A DNA stretch of 64,000 nucleotides from Chitinophagaceae bacterium (GCA_024103425.1 JAGFIS010000021.1:53976-117975); one strand, 5' to 3'; shown: positions 46,685-56,334, numbered from the stretch's first letter. Numbers and translations: made by a program. The notes: generated by a model not told the origin, from the sequence alone.

Positions 46685-47587
46685 TTATAGGTTAATAACT
46701 TTTGACCACTCTTTATATTTCAGCAGTGCTTTGTTATCGCAGGCACCGTCGCCATAATCAAGTGTAGCAGGTGTCGGATTATCGTCCCAATGCAGGGTTA
46801 ACACTCCTTTTCCAAACCATCTGCAGCCGAAATTAATCACCAGCGGAGAGGTTGTTTCTGTTCTCCATGTAAAGCCGAAAGAAGTGGTTCCGTCAATATC
46901 ACCTGTCACTGAATAATTATCATCTAACAGGTCTGTAGGAGTATCTGCTCCCGCTGTTTGAGCATAATCAATCTCAGCATCTATTTCATGCCAGTCGCCG
47001 GTGGCCATATCTGTTACTCTTCCATCAGTAATTGTTGTGCTAAGAGAAAGCCCTTCGATTACAGAAGAAGAATTTCTGATTACCAAAGTTCCGCTGACAC
47101 CATAATTATTCACACTATAGCCATCAAAAGTAGTAGTGACAGTAGCTCCGGTCATAATTATCGGGGCCGAAAAAACAGAAATAATTTTACCTTTTCTGGT
47201 TTTACCATCCTTGCCGACGCACCCATCTCCAAAATCCCAGGTAACAGTTTTAGGCCATTCAGTGTAAACTTTCGGTGTTACATCCACAGTAAAACATTCC
47301 GCACCTTCAGTGCCGGAAGAGCCGCCGGGTCTATAAACAATACCCTGACCGGTACCAATACCTATCTGGCCTCCCGCATCAGAAGCCTGAACTCCCAGGG
47401 AAATTCTGAATACATCGTTGAATACCTGAGTTGTTAACTGGTCGCCCTGTACTACAGATATTGCCTGAAGTGTTTCGGGATCCTCCGGTTCGGGGTTTGA
47501 GTTTTCTTTTTTACAGGAAGTAAAAACTACGGTGGCTGCAATCACCAAGAGTGAGTACTTACGCAGCATTGAAAATTGTCGTTTCAT
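46685..47587 (-). CDS. lipoprotein of unknown function with two GDG-C motifs
   Basis: A 300-residue lipoprotein (lipobox VVFTSC-KKEN) that I cannot assign. The mature part is beta-rich. Two similar motifs stand out: DFGDGCVGKDGKTRKGK near residue 120 and LDYGDGACDNKALLK near residue 278, each a D-[FY]-GDG followed within two residues by Cys. This looks like a duplicated metal- or carbohydrate-binding turn or a disulfide pair. It has no operon partner; the gene is divergent from tatD, 90 bases apart. A short hairpin AACCCG...CGGGTT overlaps the stop codon. Confidence 0.6.
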   Translation of the reverse strand: MKRQFSMLRKYSLLVIAATVVFTSCKKENSNPEPEDPETLQAISVVQGDQLTTQVFNDVFRISLGVQASDAGGQIGIGTGQGIVYRPGGSSGTEGAECFTVDVTPKVYTEWPKTVTWDFGDGCVGKDGKTRKGKIISVFSAPIIMTGATVTTTFDGYSVNNYGVSGTLVIRNSSSVIEGLSLSTTITDGRVTDMATGDWHEIDAEIDYAQTAGADTPTDLLDDNYSVTGDIDGTTSFGFTWRTETTSPLVINFGCRWFGKGVLTLHWDDNPTPATLDYGDGACDNKALLKYKEWSKVINL

Positions 47588-47677
47588 AAAGGATAGATTA
47601 AAATTGATATTTAAAGTTTTATAAGAGGTGAGTAATTTTTAAGAGTTTAATCTTTTAAAGTTAATTTTCTTTGTACC

Positions 47678-48454
47678 ATGCAATTCATCGACACCCACAC
47701 ACATCTGTATACTGTAGAATTTAATAACGATCTTGAGGAGACAATATTATATGCTATAGGGCAAGGATTAAGCCAATTTTACCTTCCTGCAATCGACAGT
47801 TCCACCACAGAAAGCATGTTGAAAACTAAAAGCCTCTTTCCCAACCATGTATATCTTATGGCAGGATTGCATCCCTGCTCTGTCAAAGAAAATTTTAAAG
47901 AAGAATTAAAACATGTGGAAGAATTCATGCAAACTCATGATTTTAAGGGTATTGGAGAGACCGGGCTCGATTTCTACTGGGATACTACTTATGTTAAAGA
48001 ACAGGTAGAAAGTCTTCAGCAGCATATCCAATGGGCTATTCAACACGAGAAACCCATTATCCTGCACACAAGAAACTCCACCCGCGAGACAATAGACATT
48101 GTAAAACCGCATGTAAATCAGGGGCTTACAGGAATTTTCCACTGTTTCAGCGGTACTTTAGAAGAAGCACGAGAAATCACGGATATGGGATTTTACTTAG
48201 GAATTGGCGGAGTGGTTACTTTTAAAAACAGCGGATTAGATAAGATTGTTGAACAGTTGGATCTGTCAAATATCGTTTTAGAAACTGATAGTCCTTACCT
48301 GGCTCCGGTACCTTACCGTGGCAGGAGAAACCAGAGCGGATATATCCCACTGATTGCTCAAAAAATAGCAGACATAAAGGGGATAACAATTGAAGAAGTA
48401 GCTAAAAGAACGACAGCCAATGCGTTCACTATTTTTAAAAGTTCTCTACCTTAG
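47678..48454 (+). CDS. TatD-family metal-dependent hydrolase
   Basis: A 258-residue TIM-barrel hydrolase of the TatD/YcfH family: metal ligands His7 and His9 (DTHTHL), GIGETGLDFYW, HTRNS, FHCFSG and ETDSPYLAPVPYRG. TatD enzymes are metal-dependent DNases acting in repair or degradation, although substrates vary. TTTCTTTG lies four bases before the ATG, one mismatch from TAnnTTTG. The APC permease gene follows 74 bases later. Confidence 0.9.
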   Translation: MQFIDTHTHLYTVEFNNDLEETILYAIGQGLSQFYLPAIDSSTTESMLKTKSLFPNHVYLMAGLHPCSVKENFKEELKHVEEFMQTHDFKGIGETGLDFYWDTTYVKEQVESLQQHIQWAIQHEKPIILHTRNSTRETIDIVKPHVNQGLTGIFHCFSGTLEEAREITDMGFYLGIGGVVTFKNSGLDKIVEQLDLSNIVLETDSPYLAPVPYRGRRNQSGYIPLIAQKIADIKGITIEEVAKRTTANAFTIFKSSLP

Positions 48455-48528
48455 TCCAATCAATCTCATCCGATGAAAACAAAACAAATAAAAATAAATC
48501 CGTGCAAATTTTTGAAAAGGGCAGTTCA

Positions 48529-50274
48529 ATGAAAACGTCGCACACGCAAAAAAAATTAGGCACACTCCAGGCAACAGCAATATCCGGAAACGACATTACT
48601 TCATCCTGTTTTTACGTCTCTGCTCTGGCTATATCTTACGCAGGACAATATGCCTTTATTTCTCTGATTTTCGTTGGACTAATACTCTTTTTCTTCAGAA
48701 AAATATACGGAGAAGCAGTAGGTGCACTCCCGTTAAACGGGGGTGCTTACAATATCCTGCTCAATACAACCAGTAAAGGAAATGCCTCACTTGCTGCCTG
48801 CCTTACCATACTGAGTTACATGGCTACCGCTGTGATGTCAGCATCAACCGGTATGAAGTATTTATACTCTGTTTTTCCACACTTTTCGGTATTGATAGCC
48901 ACCTTCATACTACTGACAGCATTTATGTTTCTGACGATTATGGGAATTTCAGAATCTGCAGTAGTGGCCACGATAATCTTCGTTGCCAATATCACCTGTC
49001 TTTTTCTGCTTATTATCACAGGTATCTTTTATTTATTTACGCACGGTATTGAAATAGGAAGACTCAACTTCGGCACTCCACTCAAAGAAAACCTTTTTCA
49101 CGCTCTCTTCCTCGGATTCAGTATGGGCATGCTGGGCGTTACAGGGTTTGAGACTTCGGCCAACTTTGTAGAAGAACAAAAAACGGGTGTGTTTCCGAAG
49201 ACACTTAAGTATATGTGGATTCTGGTAATGATTATTAACCCTGCCATTGCATTGTTGGGAGTGATGATCTTACCTATTGATATGATTGCCAATAACAACG
49301 ATGCATTCCTCTCATTCTTCGGAGAAAAAACTGCAGGTAACTGGCTGGCGATAGTTATTTCTCTCGATGCGGCTATCGTATTGAGTGGTGCAGTGCTTAC
49401 GGCTTATATCGGTGTCACCGGTTTGATGAAAAGAATGACGCTCGACAGGGTACTTCCACAGGCCCTTCTAAAAGAAAATAAGAAAGGAAGTTCTCCGAGA
49501 ATTATTATTGTATTCTATTTATTATGCCTTTCGGTATTGTTCCTTACCGGGGGCGAACTGGAACCGCTTGCCGGTGTATATACCATTTCCTTCCTTTCGG
49601 TGATGGCTTTTTTCGGGTTGGGTAACCTGTTGCTGAAAGTCAAGAGAAGCAGGCTACCCAGACCGGAATACGCTCCGGTTTCGGTTGTTATCCTCGGGAT
49701 TCTCGGAATCCTTATGGCACTTTACGGAAATGTGAAAGTACACCCTGAATACCTGGTTATATTCCTGGAGTACTTTATTCCTTCTTTTCTCATTATCTAC
49801 CTTTTCCTCAGCAGAAAAGCTGTAATACACTATATGTTGTATTATGTAAACCAGATGTTCGATACAATTCGGAGACTGAGTGTCTTAAGCAGATTGCAGT
49901 TGCAAAAAGAAATGAAAAAGCTGACAAAACAGCCTTTCGTCTTTTTCACCAAAGGCGATAACATCGCGACGCTCAATAAAGTAATCATTTACGTGCTGAC
50001 AAATGAGATCACTCAAAATCTTAAGATCGTAGCGGTTTTAGAAAAAGAAGAGGAGTTATCAAAGACATTCGTCCGCGACTTTGAAGCTATTGATCGTGCG
50101 TACCCCGACCTGAAGATCGAGTTCATACAGGTAAAAGGTACCTTCGGACCGGAAATTATAGATCGCTTGAGTAAGGAATGGAATATACCTAAAAACTTTA
50201 TGTTTATCGGCTCTCCTGGCGATCACTTCCCCCACTCTATATCCGACCTCGGTGGTGTGCGTCTCATCATTTGA
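48529..50274 (+). CDS. APC-family amino acid permease
   Basis: About 581 residues from the ATG at 48529; a GTG nine codons upstream is less likely, and AAAAGG nine bases before the ATG may serve as ribosome binding site. About 12 membrane helices fill residues 15-425, including GALPLNGGAYNILLN near residue 75 and GVTGFETSANFVEE near 210, both typical of APC transporters. The last 150 residues are a cytoplasmic domain of mixed alpha/beta character, which resembles a universal-stress-like regulatory domain of some APC proteins. The substrate is unknown. Confidence 0.83.
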   Translation: MKTSHTQKKLGTLQATAISGNDITSSCFYVSALAISYAGQYAFISLIFVGLILFFFRKIYGEAVGALPLNGGAYNILLNTTSKGNASLAACLTILSYMATAVMSASTGMKYLYSVFPHFSVLIATFILLTAFMFLTIMGISESAVVATIIFVANITCLFLLIITGIFYLFTHGIEIGRLNFGTPLKENLFHALFLGFSMGMLGVTGFETSANFVEEQKTGVFPKTLKYMWILVMIINPAIALLGVMILPIDMIANNNDAFLSFFGEKTAGNWLAIVISLDAAIVLSGAVLTAYIGVTGLMKRMTLDRVLPQALLKENKKGSSPRIIIVFYLLCLSVLFLTGGELEPLAGVYTISFLSVMAFFGLGNLLLKVKRSRLPRPEYAPVSVVILGILGILMALYGNVKVHPEYLVIFLEYFIPSFLIIYLFLSRKAVIHYMLYYVNQMFDTIRRLSVLSRLQLQKEMKKLTKQPFVFFTKGDNIATLNKVIIYVLTNEITQNLKIVAVLEKEEELSKTFVRDFEAIDRAYPDLKIEFIQVKGTFGPEIIDRLSKEWNIPKNFMFIGSPGDHFPHSISDLGGVRLII

Positions 50275-50310
50275 TGACCACACCTGTAAAAATTATTGAA
50301 AAGATGTTAT

Positions 50311-50361
50311 AAAAAAAGAGCGCTCAGGTCTCATCAATCCAATTTACCTGAAGCACTCTTT
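50311..50361 (-). terminator. imperfect long hairpin between APC permease and cupredoxin genes
   Basis: AAAGAG-n-GC-n-CAGGT (50315 onward) pairs with ACCTG...GC-n-CTCTTT (to 50361). On the minus strand it is followed by seven T, so it can end the cupredoxin transcript; on the plus strand the T-run is weak. The stretch 50362-50514 holds nothing else that I can identify. Confidence 0.5.
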
Positions 50362-50514
50362 AATTAATTACCTCCGGAAATCAATCCGATTCAAAAATTA
50401 GAACCCTATTACTTTAAACAACATCATTTATAAACAATAATCACTCTGTCTAAATTCCCCTTTTCATTACAACACCGGAGATAATTGTCCTTATCCTATA
50501 AATCCCTCGAAACA

Positions 50515-50874
50515 TTATTTTTTCAAAGTTACCAATCCTCTCATAGTTGGGTGTATACTGCAGAAATAGCTTGAACTGTCGTCTATCACTTTTACAAACA
50601 CATCTTTCGGATTCAGTGTATCGGAATGCCATGCCCTGTCGGGAAAATGCGATATGTCGTGTGCAACTATATCCTGATTGATCCAAACTATGGTATCTCC
50701 TACATTGACTGAAAGTGTATCAGGATTGAAAGCCATCAGTTTAATAATCACAGTATCTCTTTGCGGACCGGTATTTTTAACTGTGTCTGCATTTCCGTTG
50801 CAACTCATTAAAATTGCAATAACCCCGGCAAAAACAATTACTGATTCAATTAACTTTTTCATAGTCTTTTTCAT
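50515..50874 (-). CDS. blue-copper cupredoxin lipoprotein
   Basis: A 119-residue lipoprotein from the ATG at 50874 (lipobox ILMSC, Cys25). The mature part is a plastocyanin/azurin-like domain with type I copper ligands His72 (AHD), Cys105, His108 and Met111 (CSIHPTM). It probably carries electrons in the periplasm. An upstream start at 50919 would read through a regulatory-looking inverted repeat and give a poor signal sequence. It follows a DUF4142 gene on the same strand by 104 bases. Confidence 0.85.
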   Translation of the reverse strand: MKKTMKKLIESVIVFAGVIAILMSCNGNADTVKNTGPQRDTVIIKLMAFNPDTLSVNVGDTIVWINQDIVAHDISHFPDRAWHSDTLNPKDVFVKVIDDSSSYFCSIHPTMRGLVTLKK

Positions 50875-50886
50875 ATTCTGCCATCG

Positions 50887-50944
50887 TACCATATGGAATT
50901 TTATCACTCTTGCAATCAATCTTTCCTCCCCATTCCATATGGTA
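50887..50944. promoter_or_regulatory. 13-base inverted repeat upstream of the cupredoxin gene
   Basis: TACCATATGGAAT (50887-50899) and its exact reverse complement (50932-50944) are 32 bases apart, and each arm holds the palindrome CCATATGG. The pair lies 13-70 bases before the cupredoxin ATG. Two operators about four helical turns apart, or a long-looped hairpin, are the options. Confidence 0.55.
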
Positions 50945-50978
50945 TTCGACAGAGTCCTTCAACAAATTCGCTTAATTA

Positions 50979-51572
50979 CTATTGAAACTTAGCAGCTAAA
51001 TCTTTAGCCATTTGCAGGTGGTGATCCAACAGGGGAACAACACTTTCAATCAGGCTTTTCAATTCTGCATTCTGTGTATTGGGAATCAATACAGTTTTAA
51101 CAGCATTCACAACGGCATCATGATAAGCTGCTTCATTCTGGGCATATGCTTTATCAAAAGCATCACCTGTAAGACCGGCAAACTTTTCATTCATGTCTTT
51201 CTGACCTTTCAGTAAGTCCTGAGTAGTAGAATTATCTTCAGGAGTTACATTTAATTTTGTAGCTAAAGCAGTAGCCTGGTTGATAATATCACTGTGGTCT
51301 TTGATCATAGTTTCAGCAAACTTTCTGATTTCAGGATTTTGTGATTTTTCCAGAGCTATTTTACCATAGTCAACATCAATCTGGTTGGCTGTTACTGCAA
51401 TAGATGCGATCTGTGCATCATTTAAAGCAGGGGCAGCTTGTTCAGGTGCTGTGGCTTCGGTTGTAGTTGCTGTTTCAGTTTTTGCTTCTTCTTTTTCTGA
51501 ACCGGAGTTACATCCGGCCATGATGAACATTACTACTCCAAGAGCAGCTGTCAATCCCATTACCTTTTTCAT
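50979..51572 (-). CDS. DUF4142 lipoprotein, paralogue 1
   Basis: A 197-residue lipoprotein (lipobox IMAGC, Cys21) with a Thr/Ala/Glu linker (22-50) and a DUF4142 four-helix, ferritin-like domain (ALNDAQIASIAVTANQIDVDYGKIALEKSQNPEIRKFAETMIKDHSDI). Helices carry conserved His and Glu (MIKDH, NEAAYHDAV, LLDHHLQM), which suggest metal binding. Function is unknown. It is a tandem paralogue of the next gene upstream. Confidence 0.85.
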   Translation of the reverse strand: MKKVMGLTAALGVVMFIMAGCNSGSEKEEAKTETATTTEATAPEQAAPALNDAQIASIAVTANQIDVDYGKIALEKSQNPEIRKFAETMIKDHSDIINQATALATKLNVTPEDNSTTQDLLKGQKDMNEKFAGLTGDAFDKAYAQNEAAYHDAVVNAVKTVLIPNTQNAELKSLIESVVPLLDHHLQMAKDLAAKFQ

Positions 51573-51683
51573 TTCTTTCGATTTTTATAAAGTGTTAGTT
51601 AATAATTTTTCATTTTTGATCTCTCATTTGCTACCCGATTAACGAGCAATCGTAACTCTCTATTGGTGGCCAGAGACTTTTGT

Positions 51684-52220
51684 CTAGAATTTCGACGCCA
51701 TCTCGTTGGCCATCATCGCATGGTGCTCAAGCAATGGAAGCACACTTTGCAATAACCCTTTCAACTCAGCATTCTGTGTTTCAGGAATCAATCTGGTTTT
51801 GACTGCTTCCACAACAGCTTTATGGTAAGCTGCTTCGTTTTGCACATAAGCTTTATCAAATGCTTCGCCTCTTTTCGCTTTAAGTGTTTTCATTGTTGCA
51901 GCTTCTCCGCTAAACAGACTTTGTGTCATCGCATTTGTTTGCGGTGTTACGTGAAGTCTTTTGGCTAGTTCGGTCGCTTCCTGAATAATATTTTGGTGAT
52001 CTGCAATCATAGTAATCGCAAACTTCCTGATGTCTTCATTATTTGAGTTCTTAAGTGCCAGCACTCCGTAATCGACATCTATTTGATTGGCAGTGACAGC
52101 TACAGATGCTATCTCAGGGTCTGTGAGCGGGGTTTCAGGTTGTGCCTTTGCCTCGGGCGCAAACAGTATCAGAGTAACTGCAACTGCCAGCCAACTACCT
52201 GATATCGTCAACCTTTTCAT
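51684..52220 (-). CDS. secreted DUF4142 protein, paralogue 2
   Basis: A 178-residue protein with a signal peptide ending PEAKAQ but no lipobox, followed by a DUF4142 domain almost collinear with paralogue 1 (DPEIASVAVTANQIDVDYG; NAELKGLLQSVLPLLEHHAMM). One copy thus stays in the periplasm and the other is membrane-anchored. The genes are 111 bases apart on the same strand, so a recent tandem duplication with divergence is likely. Confidence 0.85.
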   Translation of the reverse strand: MKRLTISGSWLAVAVTLILFAPEAKAQPETPLTDPEIASVAVTANQIDVDYGVLALKNSNNEDIRKFAITMIADHQNIIQEATELAKRLHVTPQTNAMTQSLFSGEAATMKTLKAKRGEAFDKAYVQNEAAYHKAVVEAVKTRLIPETQNAELKGLLQSVLPLLEHHAMMANEMASKF

Positions 52221-52425
52221 TTTTCATTTCGATTTGTTACCTAGGGACAATCAATAAGAATACCAAAATGAAAAATACTTGAAGAAAAGCTGAATTTACA
52301 GGGAAAATGCTTGTTGTGGAAAAAGCTGGAGTGCTTATCTGATAAGGAATAGAGAGAATTAAAAAAAATATTTATTCCTCGGGCAATTTTTAACCGGAAA
52401 AACGCAAACCGTTACAAACCGGAGT

Positions 52426-53955
52426 CTATCTTTCGGCCTTTTTCTTAAGTTTCAGTTCGTAGAAATCATGTCTTCTGTCTTTAAGGTTGCGAACGCTGCC
52501 CCTTGAATGCAATTCCTCCAACAGGGATAAATCCACATCGCTAATTAAAACCATTTCGGTATTAGGGGTAGCCTCGTTCTTCACACCATTGGCCGGGAAG
52601 GCAAAGTCACAAGGAGTGAATACGGCAGACTGTGAATACTGGATATCCATATTTTCTACTTTCGGCAGATTGCCGATACAGCCTGTAATGGCCACAAAGC
52701 ACTCGTCTTCTATGGCTCTAGCCTGAGCGCAGTATCTTACTCGGTTATAAGCATTTTGTGTATCGGTGAGGAAAGGAACAAAAAGGATCTGCATACCCTG
52801 GTCAGCAAGCAGGCGCGACAGTTCAGGGAATTCGACATCATAACAAATCAGAATCCCGACTTTTCCTGCATCAGTATCATAGACCTTGATGGAATCGCCT
52901 CCTTTCATGCCCCAAAACTTCTCTTCATCCGGGGTAATGTGAATTTTTTCATACTGTTCTACCAACCCGTTTCTATGACACAGATACCCGACATTCTTTA
53001 ACACATGATCTTCCAGAGAGGGGAGACTGCCCGTAATAATATTTACGTTATGCTTAATTGCCAACTCTTTAAATCTGTTCCTGATTTCAGGAGTGTACTT
53101 TGCAAGCCGCCTCATCGATTCTGCCTCTGACAGATTATTAAACTCTGCCAACAGGGGACCATTAAACAATTCAGGTAATAATGCAAAATCGCTTTTGTAG
53201 GCAGAGATTGCGTCAATAAAAAACTCAACTTGGGTAAACAATTCATCTAAATTCTTGTAAGGCCTCATTTGCCACTGAACTAAGCCCAAGCGTATATAGG
53301 TGTTCGGTTGATGCTGTGCTTCCTCTTCATCTAAATAATAAATATTGTCCCACTGCAGCAGTGTAGCATATTCCTCGCTCTGCTCGTCTTCAGGCATATA
53401 CTGCTTCAACACCTTTTTTACGTGGAAATCATTGGCGAGTTGAAAAGACAGGACGGGATCAAAAATCTCTTTTCGCTTCACCTTTTCAATATATTCTCTC
53501 GGCAGCATCTCTTTAGAGTGCGCATGATAATTAGGTATGCGGCCCCCGAAAACGATTGCCTTCAGGTTGAGTTTTTCGCATAGTTCTTTCCTGGCATTAT
53601 ACAACCGTCTTCCTAAGCGCATACCTCTGTAATCGGGATGAATAAAGATCTCCAGTCCGTAAAGGACATCTCCGTTCTTAGGGTCGTGTGTATTGAAAGA
53701 ATAATTCCCCGTAATCTGCAAATAGGTATGCTGATCTCCGAATTTTTCATAATCCACAATTATGCTCAACGCACAACCGACAACTACCCCGTCTGCTTTT
53801 ACCACGATTTGCCCTTCGGGAAATTTCTTAATAAGCTTCTCAATGCTCGCCTCACTCCAGTAATTGCCCGGCCAGTTAGGATAGGCTGCTTTCATTGCTG
53901 AAAGCAATTGCCTGTAATCTTCAAAATTCAATTCTTCTACTTCTACAATATTCAT
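52426..53955 (-). CDS. GNAT acetyltransferase fused to carbon-nitrogen hydrolase
   Basis: A 509-residue fusion from the ATG at 53955 (a TTG ten codons upstream is unlikely). Residues about 1-210 are a GNAT domain with motif A HPDYRGMRLGRRLY (106-119). Residues about 222-509 are a nitrilase-superfamily amidase with the catalytic triad Glu262 (LLPELF), Lys337 (YEKIHI) and Cys371 (ILICYDVEFPE). The same fusion occurs in other bacteria. It may acetylate an amine and hydrolyse an amide in one pathway; the substrate is unknown. Confidence 0.87.
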   Translation of the reverse strand: MNIVEVEELNFEDYRQLLSAMKAAYPNWPGNYWSEASIEKLIKKFPEGQIVVKADGVVVGCALSIIVDYEKFGDQHTYLQITGNYSFNTHDPKNGDVLYGLEIFIHPDYRGMRLGRRLYNARKELCEKLNLKAIVFGGRIPNYHAHSKEMLPREYIEKVKRKEIFDPVLSFQLANDFHVKKVLKQYMPEDEQSEEYATLLQWDNIYYLDEEEAQHQPNTYIRLGLVQWQMRPYKNLDELFTQVEFFIDAISAYKSDFALLPELFNGPLLAEFNNLSEAESMRRLAKYTPEIRNRFKELAIKHNVNIITGSLPSLEDHVLKNVGYLCHRNGLVEQYEKIHITPDEEKFWGMKGGDSIKVYDTDAGKVGILICYDVEFPELSRLLADQGMQILFVPFLTDTQNAYNRVRYCAQARAIEDECFVAITGCIGNLPKVENMDIQYSQSAVFTPCDFAFPANGVKNEATPNTEMVLISDVDLSLLEELHSRGSVRNLKDRRHDFYELKLKKKAER

Positions 53956-54133
53956 TTCAATCTTATTAAAGGTTAATCTTTTCAATAATCAGCCTCCTCA
54001 AAAATCTGAAAAGCCATATTAATACAATTTTCGCTTCACCCCCGCAGGGCATAGGAAAATCCCCCTTATTTTATACAAAGTGTTTTAAAGGAGTACAGCA
54101 GAATGGCCCCTGGTGATCAGGATTGCACATTTA

Positions 54134-54910
54134 CTAAGATTTCCCTTTTTCTTCCTCTAAAGTCTTTATGAAAGGCTTCAGAATATCAATAGGTATCGGG
54201 AATATAGTAGTTGAGTTATTCTCAGTTGCAATCTCTCTCAGTGTCTGCAGATAACGCAGTGTCAAGGCACTGGGTTGTTCGCTCAGAATGTGCGCTGCGT
54301 CGCTCAGTTTCTGGGAAGCCTGGAATTCACCTTCGGCAGAGATCACCTTACTTCTTCTTTCTCTTTCTGCTTCTGCCTGCTTAGCCATGGCTCTCTGCAT
54401 TTCCTGTGGCAGGTCTATTTGTTTCACTTCCACGTGCTCTACTTTAACCCCCCACGGCTCTGTCTGATGGTCGATAATCTCCTGAAGACGGATGTTGATT
54501 TTTTCGCGCTGGCTTAACAGGTCATCCAGTTCTGACTGGCCTAACACACTCCTTAATGTTGTCTGTGCTATCTGAGAAGTACCTACCAGATAGTTCTCAA
54601 TCTCAAGAATAGCAGACCGCGGATCAACCACTCTGAAGTAAATAACAGCATTCACTTTGATAGAAACGTTATCCTTGGTAATTACATCCTGCGGAGGAAC
54701 ATCCATAACCACGGTACGCAGACTCACTTTAACCATTTTATCGATGATAGGTATCAGTAAAATAATACCGGGGCCTTTAGAACCGCCTAATACACGTCCG
54801 AGGCGGAAGATCACCCCACGCTCATATTCACGCAAAATGCGGATGGCACTGCCTAAAATATAAAGGCCGAATACAAGAACTACTATCAGAACTACAGGAA
54901 ATTGATCCAT
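54134..54910 (-). CDS. slipin (SPFH/band 7 membrane protein)
   Basis: A 258-residue stomatin homologue with one N-terminal membrane helix (about 5-22), the signature [13 protein letters not shown] and the band-7 domain, followed by a short coiled coil rich in Ala, Glu and Arg. Slipins form membrane microdomains and are cut by NfeD proteases. It is 18 bases downstream of the nfeD gene on the same strand, the usual pairing. Confidence 0.9.
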   Translation of the reverse strand: MDQFPVVLIVVLVFGLYILGSAIRILREYERGVIFRLGRVLGGSKGPGIILLIPIIDKMVKVSLRTVVMDVPPQDVITKDNVSIKVNAVIYFRVVDPRSAILEIENYLVGTSQIAQTTLRSVLGQSELDDLLSQREKINIRLQEIIDHQTEPWGVKVEHVEVKQIDLPQEMQRAMAKQAEAERERRSKVISAEGEFQASQKLSDAAHILSEQPSALTLRYLQTLREIATENNSTTIFPIPIDILKPFIKTLEEEKGKS

Positions 54911-54928
54911 AACTTTTAGAAGGTTTAT

Positions 54929-56257
54929 TTATGATTGTTGATTTTTATTTGCTTCATCAAAAGCGCTGACCTGCAAGGTAAGACCTTTCTGCCCGGTAAC
55001 CATAATTTCCGAGCCTTTCCTGATCACGCCACCTGTCGAAACCGCATTCCAGGTTACTCCCTGTATCCTGACGGTTCCCGTTTCGCCTATATTCGAAAGT
55101 GCAACACCGGTTTTTTGCACCATCTCGCCTACACTCGGCCGCATGCGCTGAGCCCTTAACCCCATCCCTACGATAAAAAGGAAGAAAAGCAGAGTCACCA
55201 GCGAGGTCGTGATGATAACTGTCCACGAAAGATTAGCCACATCTCCTGTGCTGCTGGTGCGAAACAAAAACATCGAACCTAAGATGACAGATACTGTACC
55301 ACCAATTGCCAGCATACCGTGGCTGACGACCTTTATCTCGAGCAGGTATAAGACAATTCCGAAAATTATTAATGCTATTGCGGCGTAGTTAACCGGTAAG
55401 GAACTCATTGTATAAAAAGCCAATATTAGACAAATCACTCCAATAATTCCCGGCAGAATGGCTCCCGGATTGAACAGCTCAAACACAAGGCCAAGAAAAC
55501 CGAGCATCATTAATATATAAGCAATATTCGGATCGCTGATGCGGCTGAGAACCTTCTGGAAGAAGCCCATCTCAATATTTTCAAATTCAGCATTCGCAGT
55601 ATGCAACGTAACCTCTCCTTCAGATGTTTCAACAGTTAATCCGTCTATCTTCTTCATCAGGTCTTTCACATTATCTGCAATCAGGTTCACCACATTTTCT
55701 GCAATGGCTTCTGTCTCCGGAATCGAAACACTCATGCGCACCGCATCTTCTGCCCACATTGCATTCCGCCCCCGTTTCTCGGCAATGCTGCGGATAAAGG
55801 CTGCAGCATCATTGACGATTTTTTCATTCAATACAGCATCGCCACCTCCTCGTGAAGAGACAGGATGTGCCGCGCCTATGTTTGTTCCCGGTGCCATCGC
55901 CGCAATATTGGCAGCCATGGTAATGAATACTCCGGCAGAACCTGCACGGGCCCCGGATGGAGACACGTAAACCACAACCGGAACTTTTGCATCAAAAATG
56001 CGTGTGACGATGTTCCGTGTAGAAGTCAACAGCCCTCCGGGCGTATTCAGATTAATCAGCACACATTCCGAGTTTGATTTTTCGCCGGCCGTAATTGCCT
56101 GGCTGATGAATTCTTCTGTTGCCGGATTAATACTCTCGTTAACATCAATTGTAATTACTTTTTGAGAATAGGCAGCACCCGTCTGTATCAAGACAAAAAA
56201 TAGAACCAATGTTTTCAGCAAAAATTTTGCTTTCTTCTTCATCATATTGCCTGTCAT
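54929..56257 (-). CDS. NfeD-family membrane serine protease
   Basis: A 442-residue protein: signal peptide (to about residue 30), ClpP-like protease domain (about 34-215) with a probable Ser/Lys dyad in RAGSAGVF (Ser107) and NEKIVND (Lys146), four or five membrane helices (about 240-365) and a C-terminal OB-fold (about 375-435). NfeD proteases cleave slipins. Internal Mets at 56245 and 56242 are alternative starts. It is the first gene of the nfeD-slipin pair. Confidence 0.87.
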   Translation of the reverse strand: MTGNMMKKKAKFLLKTLVLFFVLIQTGAAYSQKVITIDVNESINPATEEFISQAITAGEKSNSECVLINLNTPGGLLTSTRNIVTRIFDAKVPVVVYVSPSGARAGSAGVFITMAANIAAMAPGTNIGAAHPVSSRGGGDAVLNEKIVNDAAAFIRSIAEKRGRNAMWAEDAVRMSVSIPETEAIAENVVNLIADNVKDLMKKIDGLTVETSEGEVTLHTANAEFENIEMGFFQKVLSRISDPNIAYILMMLGFLGLVFELFNPGAILPGIIGVICLILAFYTMSSLPVNYAAIALIIFGIVLYLLEIKVVSHGMLAIGGTVSVILGSMFLFRTSSTGDVANLSWTVIITTSLVTLLFFLFIVGMGLRAQRMRPSVGEMVQKTGVALSNIGETGTVRIQGVTWNAVSTGGVIRKGSEIMVTGQKGLTLQVSAFDEANKNQQS

Positions 56258-56334
56258 GCTTGTAAGTTAATCCAAAAGTTTCAAAGATGTATCCCGTCTC
56301 TGCAGAAGTGTGTCTTAATGACAAAATGATGATA

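Noticed and set aside
50875..50919. Longer N-terminus for the cupredoxin
   Set aside because: The extra 15 residues spoil the lipoprotein signal and would translate one arm of the inverted repeat.
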